Of a DNA stretch of 64,000 nucleotides, positions 52,564 through 62,174 are shown one piece after another. The number at the start of each line of letters is the position of its first letter. Position 1 is the first letter of the stretch. The notes under the pieces were generated by a model. It saw only the letters and a list, made by a program, of their open reading frames with translations. It ran no database searches and was not told where the DNA came from. The translations under genes and the position numbers were made by a program. The stretch covers positions 215,320-279,319 of the forward strand of contig NZ_QFZZ01000001.1 in assembly GCF_005233515.1 (NCBI RefSeq), in the 5' to 3' direction. This DNA comes from Pseudomonas sp. CFBP13508. GTDB lineage: Bacteria > Pseudomonadota > Gammaproteobacteria > Pseudomonadales > Pseudomonadaceae.

Positions 52564-53169
52564 ATGACGCTCACTCCCCGCCGTACCGCCATTCTGACCT
52601 TTATCCGCGATCGCATCGCCGAGCACGGTCAGCCCCCAAGCCTCGCTGAAATCAGCGAGGCTTTTGGTTTTGCCTCGCGCAGCGTGGCGCGCAAGCATGT
52701 GCTGGCGCTCAGCGAAGCCGGTTTTATCGAAGTCAATCCGCATCAGGCCCGGGGCATTCGTTTGCTCGGTCAGCCGCCGCGTCCGGAGCTGCTGGAGATT
52801 CCCGTACTCGGTCGCGTGGCTGCCGGCGCACCGATTGGCACCGATGCCGATATCCATAACCGTTTGTTGCTCGACCCGGCGCTGTTCTCCCGCACCCCGG
52901 ATTACATGCTGCGGGTGCAGGGCGACTCGATGATCGAAGACGGCATCCTCGACGGCGATCTGGTCGGTGTGAGGCGCAATCCCGAGGCGCTGAACGGCCA
53001 GATCGTCGTTGCGCGTCTGGACGGTGAAGTCACCATCAAACGCTTCGAACGGGTCGGTGATGAGGTGCGTCTGTTGCCACGCAACCCGGCGTACAAACCG
53101 ATTGTCGTGCGTGATGATCAGGATCTGGCCATAGAAGGCGTGTTCTGTGGTCTGGTGAGGCAAGGCTGA
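52555..53169 (+). CDS. lexA2: LexA-type SOS repressor (LexA2)
   Basis: A 204-residue LexA-like repressor. Residues 1-70 form the winged helix (TPRRTAILTFIRDRIAEHGQ, SLAEISEAFGFASRSVARKH). The self-cleavage site is Ala 90-Gly 91 (VAAGAP), with catalytic Ser 125 (GDSM) and Lys 162 (VTIKRF), so it should be cleavable upon RecA activation. The start could be 52555 or the later ATG at 52564; AGGAG is 5 bases from 52555. It is the first gene of the mutagenesis cassette, overlapping imuA. Confidence 0.94.
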   Translation: MYSMTLTPRRTAILTFIRDRIAEHGQPPSLAEISEAFGFASRSVARKHVLALSEAGFIEVNPHQARGIRLLGQPPRPELLEIPVLGRVAAGAPIGTDADIHNRLLLDPALFSRTPDYMLRVQGDSMIEDGILDGDLVGVRRNPEALNGQIVVARLDGEVTIKRFERVGDEVRLLPRNPAYKPIVVRDDQDLAIEGVFCGLVRQG

Positions 53170-53786
53170 TGGGCGCCGTCGTTGCGTTGGATACGCTGTT
53201 CAATGGCGGCCAGGTCTGGCGCGGCAGGCCTGCGCCACCGGCAGCGAGTCCACAGCCGACCGGGCATGCGGCATTGGACGCGGCTCTGCCCAGCGGCGGC
53301 TGGCCGGAAGCGGCGCTGAGTGAAATTCTCTTGGCCGGCCCCGGTGTCGGCGAGTTGCAACTGGTCTGGCCAACCCTGGCGCGATTGTCCGCGGCCGGTG
53401 AGCGCATCGTGCTGGTGGCGCCGCCGTTCGTGCCGTACCCGCAGGCTTGGGCCAATGCCGGAGTCGATTTGCGACAGTTGTCGGTGATTCAGGCCAGCGA
53501 ACGCGATGCCTTGTGGGCGGCGGAGCAATGCCTGCGCTCGGGCAGTTGCGGCGCGGTGCTGTGCTGGCCGAACAAGGCTGATGACCGAGCCTTGCGGCGT
53601 TTGCAGGTAGCGGCGGAAACCGGCCAGACCCTGGCCTTTGCCTGGCGCCCGTTGAGCGAAGCGGTCAACCCGTCGCCGGCAGCGTTACGGATTGCCATCG
53701 ATGCCAAACCGGTGCAGCTACGCGTACTCAAATGCCGTGGCGGGCTGGCGCGTGCTACGCCGATTGCCTTTGCCGTGGGGCACTGA
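53169..53786 (+). CDS. imuA: ImuA, translesion synthesis-associated protein
   Basis: A 205-residue protein in the ImuA family: HAALDAALPSGGWPEAALSE near the N-terminus (degenerate RecA/SulA-like fold, without a Walker A), ERIVLVAPPFVPYPQAWANA, and GSCGAVLCWPNKADDRALRR. ImuA belongs to the ImuA-ImuB-DnaE2 mutasome that replicates across damage. Its ATG overlaps the lexA2 stop and it ends 5 bp before imuB, both tightly coupled. Confidence 0.92.
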   Translation: MGAVVALDTLFNGGQVWRGRPAPPAASPQPTGHAALDAALPSGGWPEAALSEILLAGPGVGELQLVWPTLARLSAAGERIVLVAPPFVPYPQAWANAGVDLRQLSVIQASERDALWAAEQCLRSGSCGAVLCWPNKADDRALRRLQVAAETGQTLAFAWRPLSEAVNPSPAALRIAIDAKPVQLRVLKCRGGLARATPIAFAVGH

Positions 53787-53791
53787 TCGTC

Positions 53792-55207
53792 ATGCGCTGG
53801 GTATGTATCCTGTTTCCGCAATTGGCCCTCGACGCCGTGCTGCGTCAGCGGCCCGACCCTGAAGAGCCGCTGGTCCTGCTCAGCGGCCCGGCCCAGCGGC
53901 GGGTGCTGCAAGCGGTTAATCCGGCGGCACGCAAACTCGGCCTGCGTCCTGGCATGTCGATGACCGCCGCGCAAGCCATGAGCAAAGGCTTTGCCACCGC
54001 CGATTACGAGGTGGCCGAGGTCGAGCACTGGCAGCAGTTTCTCGCCGCATGGGCCTACCGTTTCAGCGCGCAAGTCAGCGTGCATTACCCGCGTACCGTG
54101 GTGTTCGAGATCGAATCGAGCCTGGGCCTGTTCGGTACCTGGCCGCAATTTGAAGCTCGCCTGCGCCAGGAGTTGAAAGATCTAGGCTTTCGTCATCGCA
54201 TCGTCGCCGCGCCGAACCCGGTGGCTGCGCGAGTGCTGGCCAATGCCTACGATGGCTTGGTGGTGCCGGACGGCGAGGCCTTGCAGCATCATCTCGGGCA
54301 ATTGCCGGTCGACCGCGTCGGGCTGGAGCCGAATGTCGCCACGGCGCTGTCGCGCATGGGCCTGCGCAATCTCAGTCAGGTGCAAAGCCTGCCACGCCAG
54401 GCACTGGCCCGGCGTTTCGAAGCGCAGATGCTCAAGCACCTCGACACGCTGTTCGGCGCACGCCCTCTGGCGCTGGCGTTCTATCTGCCGCCCGACCGTT
54501 TCGATATCCGCATCGAACTGAATTTCGACGTGCAATCCCATCAAGCCTTGCTGTTCCCGTTACGGCGCTTGACCGGCGATTTGTCGGCGTTCCTCTGTGG
54601 GCGCGACAGTGGCGTGCAGCGTTTCGATTTGCTTCTGGAACACGCCGGGCTGCCGGACACAGTGATCAAGGTCGGCCTGCTCAGCGCCGAGCGTGACGCG
54701 GCGATGCTCTTCGAACTGGCCCGTGGCCGGCTGGAGCAAGTCCAGGTCGAAGCACCGGTGCGTGGTTTTCGCTTGCGCGCCGAAGACCTGCCGAGTTTCG
54801 TTCCGCAGTATCAGGAGCTGTTCGACGACCGCCCGCAACAGACCTTGCCCTGGGAGCAATTGCGCGAGCGTCTGCGCGCACGGCTGGGTGATGACGCGGT
54901 GCAGGGGCTGCGATTTCAGGCCGATCATCGCCCTGAGTGCGCATGGCAGAACGCTGCCGATAAACAGCCTTGCACGGGGTTGCCCAGCGTCCAGCGTCCG
55001 GGCTGGCTGCTCAACGAACCGCAGAGCGTGCCGGAAGGTTCGGCGCGGATTCTCATGGGGCCGGAGCGCATCGAATCCGGTTGGTGGGACGGTTGTGACG
55101 TGCGGCGTGATTACTACCTGATCCAGAACCGCGCCGGTCAGCAAGGCTGGGCCTGGCGCGCCGTGGGTGAGGGCGGTCCGTTGTGGCTGCAGGGCTGGTT
55201 CGCATGA
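53792..55207 (+). CDS. imuB: ImuB, inactive Y-family polymerase-like protein
   Basis: A 471-residue Y-family polymerase homologue: [20 protein letters not shown] where true polymerases have catalytic acids, [38 protein letters not shown], helix-hairpin-helix [20 protein letters not shown], and a long C-terminal tail for beta-clamp/ImuA binding. The usual acidic triad is not intact (for example [18 protein letters not shown]), as known for ImuB, which acts as an adaptor. The ATG at 53792 replaces an upstream-open frame. The stop overlaps dnaE2. Confidence 0.93.
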   Translation: MRWVCILFPQLALDAVLRQRPDPEEPLVLLSGPAQRRVLQAVNPAARKLGLRPGMSMTAAQAMSKGFATADYEVAEVEHWQQFLAAWAYRFSAQVSVHYPRTVVFEIESSLGLFGTWPQFEARLRQELKDLGFRHRIVAAPNPVAARVLANAYDGLVVPDGEALQHHLGQLPVDRVGLEPNVATALSRMGLRNLSQVQSLPRQALARRFEAQMLKHLDTLFGARPLALAFYLPPDRFDIRIELNFDVQSHQALLFPLRRLTGDLSAFLCGRDSGVQRFDLLLEHAGLPDTVIKVGLLSAERDAAMLFELARGRLEQVQVEAPVRGFRLRAEDLPSFVPQYQELFDDRPQQTLPWEQLRERLRARLGDDAVQGLRFQADHRPECAWQNAADKQPCTGLPSVQRPGWLLNEPQSVPEGSARILMGPERIESGWWDGCDVRRDYYLIQNRAGQQGWAWRAVGEGGPLWLQGWFA

Positions 55208-58200
55208 GTGCCGATTACGCCGAACTGCATTGCCTGTCGAATTTCAGTTTCCAGCGCGGTGCCTCCAGCGCGCTCGAGCTGTTTCAACGAGCGAAAAAGC
55301 ACGGTTACCAGGCGCTGGCGATCACCGACGAATGCACCTTGGCCGGGATCGTCCGCGCCTGGCAAGCAGCAAAATCCGTCGAGCTACCACTGATCATCGG
55401 CAGCGAGGTGCGCATCGACAACGGCCCGAAACTGGTGTTGCTGGTGGAAAACCTTGTCGGTTATCAGGCCCTCTGCGGTCTGATCACCCAGGCCCGGCGG
55501 CGTACGCAGAAAGGCCAGTATCAGCTCCTGCGCGAAGACTTCGCCGAAGCGCTGCCGGGTTTGCTGGTGTTGTGGGTGCCGGATTCTCTGGATGACCGCG
55601 AAGAGGGTCGCTGGCTGAAACAGACCTTCGGCGAACGCCTGTGGCTCACGGTGCAACTGCATCGCGGGCAGAACGATCAGCAGCGGCTTGCGGCATTGTT
55701 GGCTCTGGCGGCTGAGTTGCAGATTCCAGCCGTGGCCAGCGGCGATGTGCACATGCACGCCCGTGGGCGCCGTGCCTTGCAGGACACCATGACCGCGATC
55801 CGTCATCACGTCCCCGTGGCCGAAGCGGGTTTGCGCCTGCATCCCAATGGCGAGCGGCATTTGCGTTGCCTCGATGAGCTGCGCGCCCTGTATCCGCCGG
55901 ACTTGCTCGAAGCGTCGCTAAAACTGGCCAGACGCTGCACCTTCGATCTGAGCGAGCTGCGCTATCAGTACCCGAAAGAGCTGGTGCCCGAGGGCCACAG
56001 TGCCAGTTCCTGGTTGCGCCATCTGACCGAGGAGGGCATTGCCTGGCGCTGGCCGAAAGGGCCTCAGGCCAAGGTGCTCACGCAGATCGACGACGAGCTG
56101 CAGTTGATCGCCGAGCTCGGCTACGAAAGCTATTTCCTCACCGTGCACGACGTGGTGCGCTTTGCCCGCACAGAGAAAATCCTCTGTCAGGGGCGTGGTT
56201 CGGCAGCCAACTCGGCGGTGTGTTATGCCTTGGGTATTACCGAAATCGACCCGGAGCGCACCACGCTATTGTTCGAACGTTTCATGTCCAAAGAGCGCAA
56301 CGAGCCGCCGGACATCGACGTCGATTTCGAGCACGAGCGCCGCGAAGAAGTCCTGCAATACGTGTTCAACCGTTACGGCCGGCGACGTGCGGCGCTGACG
56401 GCGGTGGTCAGCACCTATCACGCCACCGGTGCCGTGCGCGATGTGGCCAAGGCCCTCGGCCTGCCGCCGGATCAGATCAACGCACTGGCCGATTGTTGCG
56501 GGCGCTGGAGCGATGAAACGCCGCCGCTGGAACGCTTGCGTGAAGGCGGCTTCGACCCGGATAGTCCGGTGCTGCGCCGGGTACTGAGCCTGACCGGGCA
56601 ACTGATCGGCTTCCCCCGGCATCTGTCGCAGCATCCCGGCGGTTTTGTGATCTCCGAGCAGCCGCTGGACACCTTGGTGCCGGTCGAAAACGCGGCAATG
56701 GCCGACCGCACCATCATCCAATGGGACAAGGACGACCTCGATGCGGTCGGCCTGCTCAAGGTGGATATTCTCGCCTTGGGTATGCTCAGTGCGATTCGCC
56801 GCTGCTTCGACCTGCTGCGCCGGCATCGCGATCTGGACCTGACCCTCGCGACGATCCCCGCCGAAGACAAACCGACCTACGCAATGATCAGCCGCGCCGA
56901 TACTGTCGGGGTGTTTCAGATCGAGTCGCGGGCGCAGATGTCGATGCTGCCGCGCCTGAAACCGCAGACGTTCTACGATTTGGTGATTGAAGTGGCGATC
57001 GTCCGCCCGGGGCCGATTCAGGGCGGCATGGTTCATCCCTATCTGCGCCGACGTAACAAGGAAGAGGCGGAAACCTATCCGTCGCCAGCGCTCGAAGTCG
57101 TACTCAAAAGAACCCTGGGCGTGCCGCTGTTTCAGGAGCAGGTCATGCAGATCGCCATCGTCGCTGCCGACTACAGCCCCGGCGAGGCCGATCAACTGCG
57201 TCGTTCCATGGCCGCGTGGAAGCGCCATGGCGGACTGGAGCCGCACAAGGAACGTCTCGCCGCCGGTATGAAAAAGAACGGCTACACACCGGAATTCGCC
57301 GCGCAGATCTTCGAGCAGATCAAAGGCTTCGGCAGTTATGGCTTCCCCGAATCCCACGCCGCCAGTTTCGCCTTGCTGACCTACGCCAGTTGCTGGCTCA
57401 AGTGTCACGAGCCGGCGGCGTTCGCCTGTGCATTGATCAATAGTTGGCCGATGGGCTTTTACAGCCCGGACCAGATTCTGCAGGATGCGCGTCGGCACCA
57501 ATTGCAGATCCGTCCGGTGGACGTGCGCGCCAGTGACTGGGATTGCAGCCTCGAGCCGCTGAGTGCCGGGCAACCGGCGATTCGCATGGGCCTGCGCATG
57601 ATCAAGGGGTTTCGCGAAGAGGACGCACGGCGCATCGAAGCCGCGCGCCGCCACGGGGCGTTTGCCGATGTCGCTGACCTGGGTGAGCGCGCCGCCCTCG
57701 ACAGTCGTGCGCAGGCCTTGCTGGCAGACTCCGGCGCTTTGCGTGGCCTGGCCGGGCATCGTCATCGTGCGCGTTGGGAAGTAGCCGGGGTGCAGAAACA
57801 ACTCGGCCTGTTCGCCGGCCTGCCCAACGAGGAAGAAGTCAAAATCGTCCTGCCCAAACCCAGCGTTGGCGAAGACCTGCGTGCTGATTACGCGACCGTG
57901 GGGACGACGCTGGGTCCGCATCCGTTGGCTTTGTTGCGTGGCGAGTTGCAGGCCCGGCGCTGCCGCAGCTCGCGGGAATTGATGGATATCGAACATGGCC
58001 GGCCGGTCAGCGTGGCCGGGCTGGTCATCGGCCGGCAGCGCCCCGGCACGGCCAGCGGTGTGACGTTCGTGACTCTCGAAGACGAGTTCGGCAACGTCAA
58101 CGTGGTGGTCTGGCGTGACCTGGCCGAGCGTCAGCGACAAGTGCTGGTCGGTTCGCAATTGCTCAAGGTCGACGGCCGCTGGGAGCGCGAAGGCGATGTA

Positions 58201-58281
58201 CGCCACCTGATCGCCGGGCGCATGAGCGACCTGAGCCCGCTGCTCAACGGCATTCACGTGCAGAGCCGCGATTTCCACTGA
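55204..58281 (+). CDS. dnaE2: error-prone DNA polymerase DnaE2 (ImuC)
   Basis: A 1025-residue C-family polymerase that performs damage-induced translesion synthesis. PHP domain at the N-terminus ([20 protein letters not shown]), palm with catalytic acids in [15 protein letters not shown] (Asp 370, 372, 374), [32 protein letters not shown], and a C-terminal OB-fold ([20 protein letters not shown]). It is shorter than DnaE1 and lacks its long C-terminal tail. The ATG overlaps the imuB stop. Last gene of the SOS cassette. Confidence 0.96.
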   Translation: MSADYAELHCLSNFSFQRGASSALELFQRAKKHGYQALAITDECTLAGIVRAWQAAKSVELPLIIGSEVRIDNGPKLVLLVENLVGYQALCGLITQARRRTQKGQYQLLREDFAEALPGLLVLWVPDSLDDREEGRWLKQTFGERLWLTVQLHRGQNDQQRLAALLALAAELQIPAVASGDVHMHARGRRALQDTMTAIRHHVPVAEAGLRLHPNGERHLRCLDELRALYPPDLLEASLKLARRCTFDLSELRYQYPKELVPEGHSASSWLRHLTEEGIAWRWPKGPQAKVLTQIDDELQLIAELGYESYFLTVHDVVRFARTEKILCQGRGSAANSAVCYALGITEIDPERTTLLFERFMSKERNEPPDIDVDFEHERREEVLQYVFNRYGRRRAALTAVVSTYHATGAVRDVAKALGLPPDQINALADCCGRWSDETPPLERLREGGFDPDSPVLRRVLSLTGQLIGFPRHLSQHPGGFVISEQPLDTLVPVENAAMADRTIIQWDKDDLDAVGLLKVDILALGMLSAIRRCFDLLRRHRDLDLTLATIPAEDKPTYAMISRADTVGVFQIESRAQMSMLPRLKPQTFYDLVIEVAIVRPGPIQGGMVHPYLRRRNKEEAETYPSPALEVVLKRTLGVPLFQEQVMQIAIVAADYSPGEADQLRRSMAAWKRHGGLEPHKERLAAGMKKNGYTPEFAAQIFEQIKGFGSYGFPESHAASFALLTYASCWLKCHEPAAFACALINSWPMGFYSPDQILQDARRHQLQIRPVDVRASDWDCSLEPLSAGQPAIRMGLRMIKGFREEDARRIEAARRHGAFADVADLGERAALDSRAQALLADSGALRGLAGHRHRARWEVAGVQKQLGLFAGLPNEEEVKIVLPKPSVGEDLRADYATVGTTLGPHPLALLRGELQARRCRSSRELMDIEHGRPVSVAGLVIGRQRPGTASGVTFVTLEDEFGNVNVVVWRDLAERQRQVLVGSQLLKVDGRWEREGDVRHLIAGRMSDLSPLLNGIHVQSRDFH

Positions 58282-58284
58282 CCC

Positions 58285-59046
58285 GTGTGGGAGCGAGCCT
58301 GCTCGCGAAAGCGCAGTGTCAGGCAATGACGATGTTGAATGTGCCGCCGCCTTCGCGAGCAGGCTCGCTCCCACAGGGATTTTGGTTGCGATGAAGATGG
58401 TTGATCGGCCCCGGATCAGTGTGGGAGCGAGCTTGCTCGCGAAAGCGCAGTGTCAGGCGATGACGATGTTGAATGTGCCGCCGCCTTCGCGAGCAGGCTC
58501 GCTCCCACAGGGACTTTGGTTGCTCTGGAGATGGTCGATCTACCCGTATCAGTGTGGGAGCGAGCCTGCTCGCGAAAGCGCAGTGTCAGGCAATGACGAT
58601 GTTGAATGTGCCGCCGCCTTCGCGAGCAGGCTCGCTCCCACAGGGGTTTTGGTTGCGCTGAAGATGGTTGATCGGCCCCGGATCAGTGTGGGAGCGAGCC
58701 TGCTCGCGAAAGCGCAGTGTCAGGCAATGACGATGTTGAATGTGCCGCCGCCTTCGCGAGCAGGCTCGCTCCCACAGGGATTTTGGTTGCGATGAAGATG
58801 GTCGATCTGCCCCGTATCAGTGTGGGAGCGAGCCTGCTCGCGAAAGCGCAGTGTCACGCGATGACGATGTTGAATGTGCCGCCGCCTTCGCGAGCAGGCT
58901 CGCTCCCACAGGGGTTTTGGTTGCGATGAAGATGGTTGATCGGCCCCGGATCAGTCTGGGAGCGAGCTTGCTCGCGAAAGCGCAGTGTCAGGCAATGACG
59001 ATGTTGAATGTGCCGCCGCCTTCGCCAGCAAGCTCGCTCCCACAGG
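58285..59046. repeat. six tandem ~134-bp REP-pair (BIME) units
   Basis: Units start at 58287, 58421, 58554, 58688, 58822 and 58956 (spacing 134, 133, 134, 134, 134). Each has a forward REP (GTGGGAGCGAGCCTGCTCGC), a conserved GTGTCAGGCAATGACGATGT / TGAATGTGCCGCCG middle, an inverted REP (CGCGAGCAGGCTCGCTCCCA), then a less conserved spacer such as TTGGTTGCGATGAAGATGGT. Some REPs carry small changes (for example CTTGCTCGCG in units 2 and 6). Short frames reading SEPARE/REQARSH are repeat translations. Confidence 0.95.
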
Positions 59047-59199
59047 TTTTGGCTGTTTATCCAAAATCGAGATAAATCAAAAGGCTGCACCTTTGGGCCG
59101 AAGGCAGATATTCTGCGCTTCACACTGGTACGGGAACCGATCAGTCTCTATGGCCAGCCACCGCCAGGATGAATCGCCCGACGCCAAAGGAGTGTTCGA

Positions 59200-59889
59200 A
59201 TGAGCGAAAAAAAGCTGGAAACCACGGTTGACCGCGTCTACCAAGGGGTTTACGCGGCGATCAGCAAGCGTTCGTTGCGCCCGGGCATGAAGCTGGGCGA
59301 GGCCTCGCTGGCCGAGCTGTTCAATGTCAGCCGCACCTCGGTGCGGGCTGCGCTCAAGCAATTGGAGGCCGATGGTCTGGTGACGACCGAGCCCAACAAA
59401 GGCGCGTCGGTGTCGCTGCCCAGTGACGCAGAGCTGCGTTCCTTGTTCGAAACCCGGCGGCTGATCGAGATCGGCATCGTCACCGAACTGTGCCGGCGCA
59501 AAGACAGCGTTGCCATGCAGGATCTGCGTGAGCACTTGTTGCTGGAGGATGCCGCGCATGCGGCCGGCGACCATGAACGGCTGATCCATCTGCTCGGCGA
59601 GTTCCACCTCAAACTGGCGCGCAGCCTGAACAATCCGGTGCTGCTCGACTGGTTCCAGAAGCTGATCTCGCGGGCCTCGCTGTATGCCGCCGCGCTCGAC
59701 GATGACAGCCACCAGGCCTGCCGCGACGACGAACACCTGCGTTTGCTCGAGTACATCGAAGCCGGTAATCAGAGCGCCGCAATCGAACTGACCTGCACGC
59801 ACCTCAACGGAATCGAGAAAGCGATCCTCGACGTCGCGGCAAAAATGAAAACCGGCTATCACCCACTCAAACACTTGATTGGCGTCTGA
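59200..59889 (+). CDS. GntR-family regulator (FadR/FCD type)
   Basis: A 229-residue FCD-type GntR regulator. Winged helix at about 12-75 (RVYQGVYAAISKRSLRPGMK, SRTSVRAALKQLEADGLVTT), then an all-helical FCD ligand domain with FETRRLIEIGIVTELCRRK and FHLKLARSLNNPVLLDWFQK (metal/ligand residues). It lies 150 bp after the REP array and 135 bp before the hybrid kinase. The regulated pathway is unknown; no catabolic operon is adjacent. Confidence 0.93.
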   Translation: MSEKKLETTVDRVYQGVYAAISKRSLRPGMKLGEASLAELFNVSRTSVRAALKQLEADGLVTTEPNKGASVSLPSDAELRSLFETRRLIEIGIVTELCRRKDSVAMQDLREHLLLEDAAHAAGDHERLIHLLGEFHLKLARSLNNPVLLDWFQKLISRASLYAAALDDDSHQACRDDEHLRLLEYIEAGNQSAAIELTCTHLNGIEKAILDVAAKMKTGYHPLKHLIGV

Positions 59890-60024
59890 ATGGCTCTGCG
59901 TCGCAAATCAGCTATACCTGCGATGAAACCAATGCGTTTCCACAGCCTCGAAACACACGGGCGTCGCGTCGTTGTAGCGTTGCGATAGATCGGAAAACCG
60001 CAAAAAAGGACACTGAGTCAGGCG

Positions 60025-62136
60025 ATGCAGTTTTTATCCGAAAGCCACGGTTGTGAAGGCTGGAAAGGCGAAATGGCCGAGCGCATCCGTGCGTTCGACT
60101 GGAGCCACACCGAACTGGGCGCGCTCGCCGAATGGCCGGCCAGCCTGTGCAACACCGTGCAACTGATGCTGGCTTCGCCGTTGCCGATGGTGATGCTCTG
60201 GGGCCACGCCGGATACATGATCTACAACGACGCCTATTCCGAATTTGCCGGTGGCCGCCACCCCTATCTGCTCGGCGTTCCGGTTGAGCTGGGCTGGCCG
60301 GAAGTCGCCGAATTCAACCGTCACGTCGTCGACACCTGCCTGGCCGGCGGCACCTTGTCCTATCGCAACAAAGAGCTGGTATTGCTGCGCGACGGCGTGC
60401 CCGAAGACGTCTGGATGGATTTGTATTACAGCCCGGTGGCCAACGACGAAGGCGTGCCCGGCGGCGTCATGGCGATGGTGGTCGAAACCACCGAACTGGT
60501 GCATTCCGAGCGCCTGCGCCAGGCGGCCGAAGATGCCTATCGCGCCGACAACGAGCGCGTGCGTCTGGCGCTGAATGCCGGCGCACTGCTAGGCTCGTTT
60601 GTCTGGGACATCAAGAACAATCGCTTCTCCGCTGACGAACGTTTCGCCCGCACCTTTTCCTATCCGCCGGATCAGGACCTGAGCGATCTGCAACAAGAGA
60701 TCGCCGAATCGCGCATTCATCCCGAAGATCACCGTTGGGTGCAGGAGCGGGTTGCCCATTGCGTGCGCACAGGCGAGCCCTATAACGCCGAATACCGTGT
60801 GCGCCGCGCTGACGGCCAGTATCTGTGGGTGCTGGCCAGTGGTGCCTGCGAGTTCGATGAGCAAGGCAAGCCGTTTCGCTTCCCCGGCGTGCTTATTGAT
60901 ATTCATGAGCGCAAGAATGCTGAAGAGTCGCTGCTCAAATTCACCCGCAACCTCGAACAGCGCGTGGCCGCCGAAGTGGATGCGCGACTGGCCGCAGAAG
61001 AACAGTTGCGTCAGTCGCAGAAACTCGAAGCCATCGGCGGCCTCACCGGTGGCGTTGCCCATGACTTCAACAACTTGCTGCAAGTGATTGCCGGCAATCT
61101 GCACCTGCTGGCCCGGCATGAGCCGAACAATGCCAACGTGCAGCGCCGGGTCGGGGCTTCGCTGGCCGCGGTCGAACGGGGTGCCAAACTGTCTTCGCAA
61201 CTGCTGGCGTTTGCCCGCCGCCAACCGCTTTCACCCGCCGTGTGCAACCCCGAGCAGATTTTCGAAGGCGTTGGCGAGTTGCTGCAACGCGCCTTGGGCG
61301 AAACCATTCAGATCGACGTGCAACTGCCGCCGCAGCCTTGGCATATCAACGTCGACCGCAACCAGTTGGAAAACGCGATTCTCAATCTGGCGATCAACGC
61401 CCGCGACGCGATGAAGGGCGAGGGCGTCATCGGCCTCAGTGCCGCCAATGTCTGTCTGGACAGTGAATACTGTGCCGGCAAGGGCATCGCGGCCGGTGAG
61501 TATGTTCGCGTGGCGGTCACCGACACCGGCGTGGGCATTGCTCCACAAATGCTGGAACAGGTCTTCGAACCGTTCTTCACCACCAAGGCCGACGGCCAGG
61601 GCACCGGCCTCGGTCTGAGCATGGTTTTCGGCTTCGTCAAACAGAGTGGCGGCCACGTCGAGATCGACAGCAAGCTCGGCGAAGGCACGCGGGTGCAGTT
61701 GTATTTCCCGCGCAGTCTGCGTCCGGTTCGCGAAGAGACCGCCAGTGTCTGCGAACGCAAGAGCGGTGGCCACGAAACCATTCTGGTGGTGGAAGACAAT
61801 GACGCCGTGCGCGCTTCGGCGGTGGAGTTGCTGCGCGAAGAAGGTTATCGGGTGATGACCGCGTGCAATGGCGACGTGGCCATGCAGATGTTGCTGGAAG
61901 GCATCGACATCGATCTGATCTTCACCGACGTGGTCATGCCCGGGCTGATCAAGAGTTCCGATCTGGCCGCGTGGGCCAAGGTGCAGACGCCGCCGGTGCC
62001 GGTGCTGTTCACTTCCGGGCATACCCGCGACATCATTTCCCGCGACCACCAGCTCAGCCCCGATACGCATCTGCTCGGCAAACCCTACAGCCCGCAAGCT
62101 TTACTGCAGATGATTTGCGAGGTGCTCGGCACCTGA
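60025..62136 (+). CDS. hybrid sensor histidine kinase (PAS-HK-REC)
   Basis: A 703-residue cytosolic hybrid kinase: two PAS-type domains (LASPLPMVMLWGHAGYMIYN; then RVRLALNAGALLGSFVWDIK with PAC YRVRRADGQYLWVLASGACE), HisKA with phosphorylated His 346 (GGVAHDFNNLLQVIAG), HATPase_c (NLAINARDAM, GTGLGLSMVFGFVKQ), and a C-terminal receiver with acceptor Asp 635 (LIFTDVVMPG). Short coiled linker EQRVAAEVDARLAAEEQLRQ precedes the HisKA. No adjacent response regulator. Confidence 0.94.
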   Translation: MQFLSESHGCEGWKGEMAERIRAFDWSHTELGALAEWPASLCNTVQLMLASPLPMVMLWGHAGYMIYNDAYSEFAGGRHPYLLGVPVELGWPEVAEFNRHVVDTCLAGGTLSYRNKELVLLRDGVPEDVWMDLYYSPVANDEGVPGGVMAMVVETTELVHSERLRQAAEDAYRADNERVRLALNAGALLGSFVWDIKNNRFSADERFARTFSYPPDQDLSDLQQEIAESRIHPEDHRWVQERVAHCVRTGEPYNAEYRVRRADGQYLWVLASGACEFDEQGKPFRFPGVLIDIHERKNAEESLLKFTRNLEQRVAAEVDARLAAEEQLRQSQKLEAIGGLTGGVAHDFNNLLQVIAGNLHLLARHEPNNANVQRRVGASLAAVERGAKLSSQLLAFARRQPLSPAVCNPEQIFEGVGELLQRALGETIQIDVQLPPQPWHINVDRNQLENAILNLAINARDAMKGEGVIGLSAANVCLDSEYCAGKGIAAGEYVRVAVTDTGVGIAPQMLEQVFEPFFTTKADGQGTGLGLSMVFGFVKQSGGHVEIDSKLGEGTRVQLYFPRSLRPVREETASVCERKSGGHETILVVEDNDAVRASAVELLREEGYRVMTACNGDVAMQMLLEGIDIDLIFTDVVMPGLIKSSDLAAWAKVQTPPVPVLFTSGHTRDIISRDHQLSPDTHLLGKPYSPQALLQMICEVLGT

Positions 62137-62174
62137 TGCCGAGCGCTGCCCAGTTTTTCAATCAAGGCAGGCCG

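Noticed and set aside
56266..58374. 702-codon minus-strand frame
   Set aside because: Antisense to dnaE2, without recognisable domains and reaching into the REP array.
58285..59046. CRISPR array
   Set aside because: Units are 134 bases with both REP halves and the middle conserved; there are no short unique spacers and no cas genes.
58316..59075. Plus-strand frames encoding repeated SEPARE / REQARSH-like peptides
   Set aside because: They are translations of the REP units; the period is not a multiple of three across all copies and there is no ribosome site.
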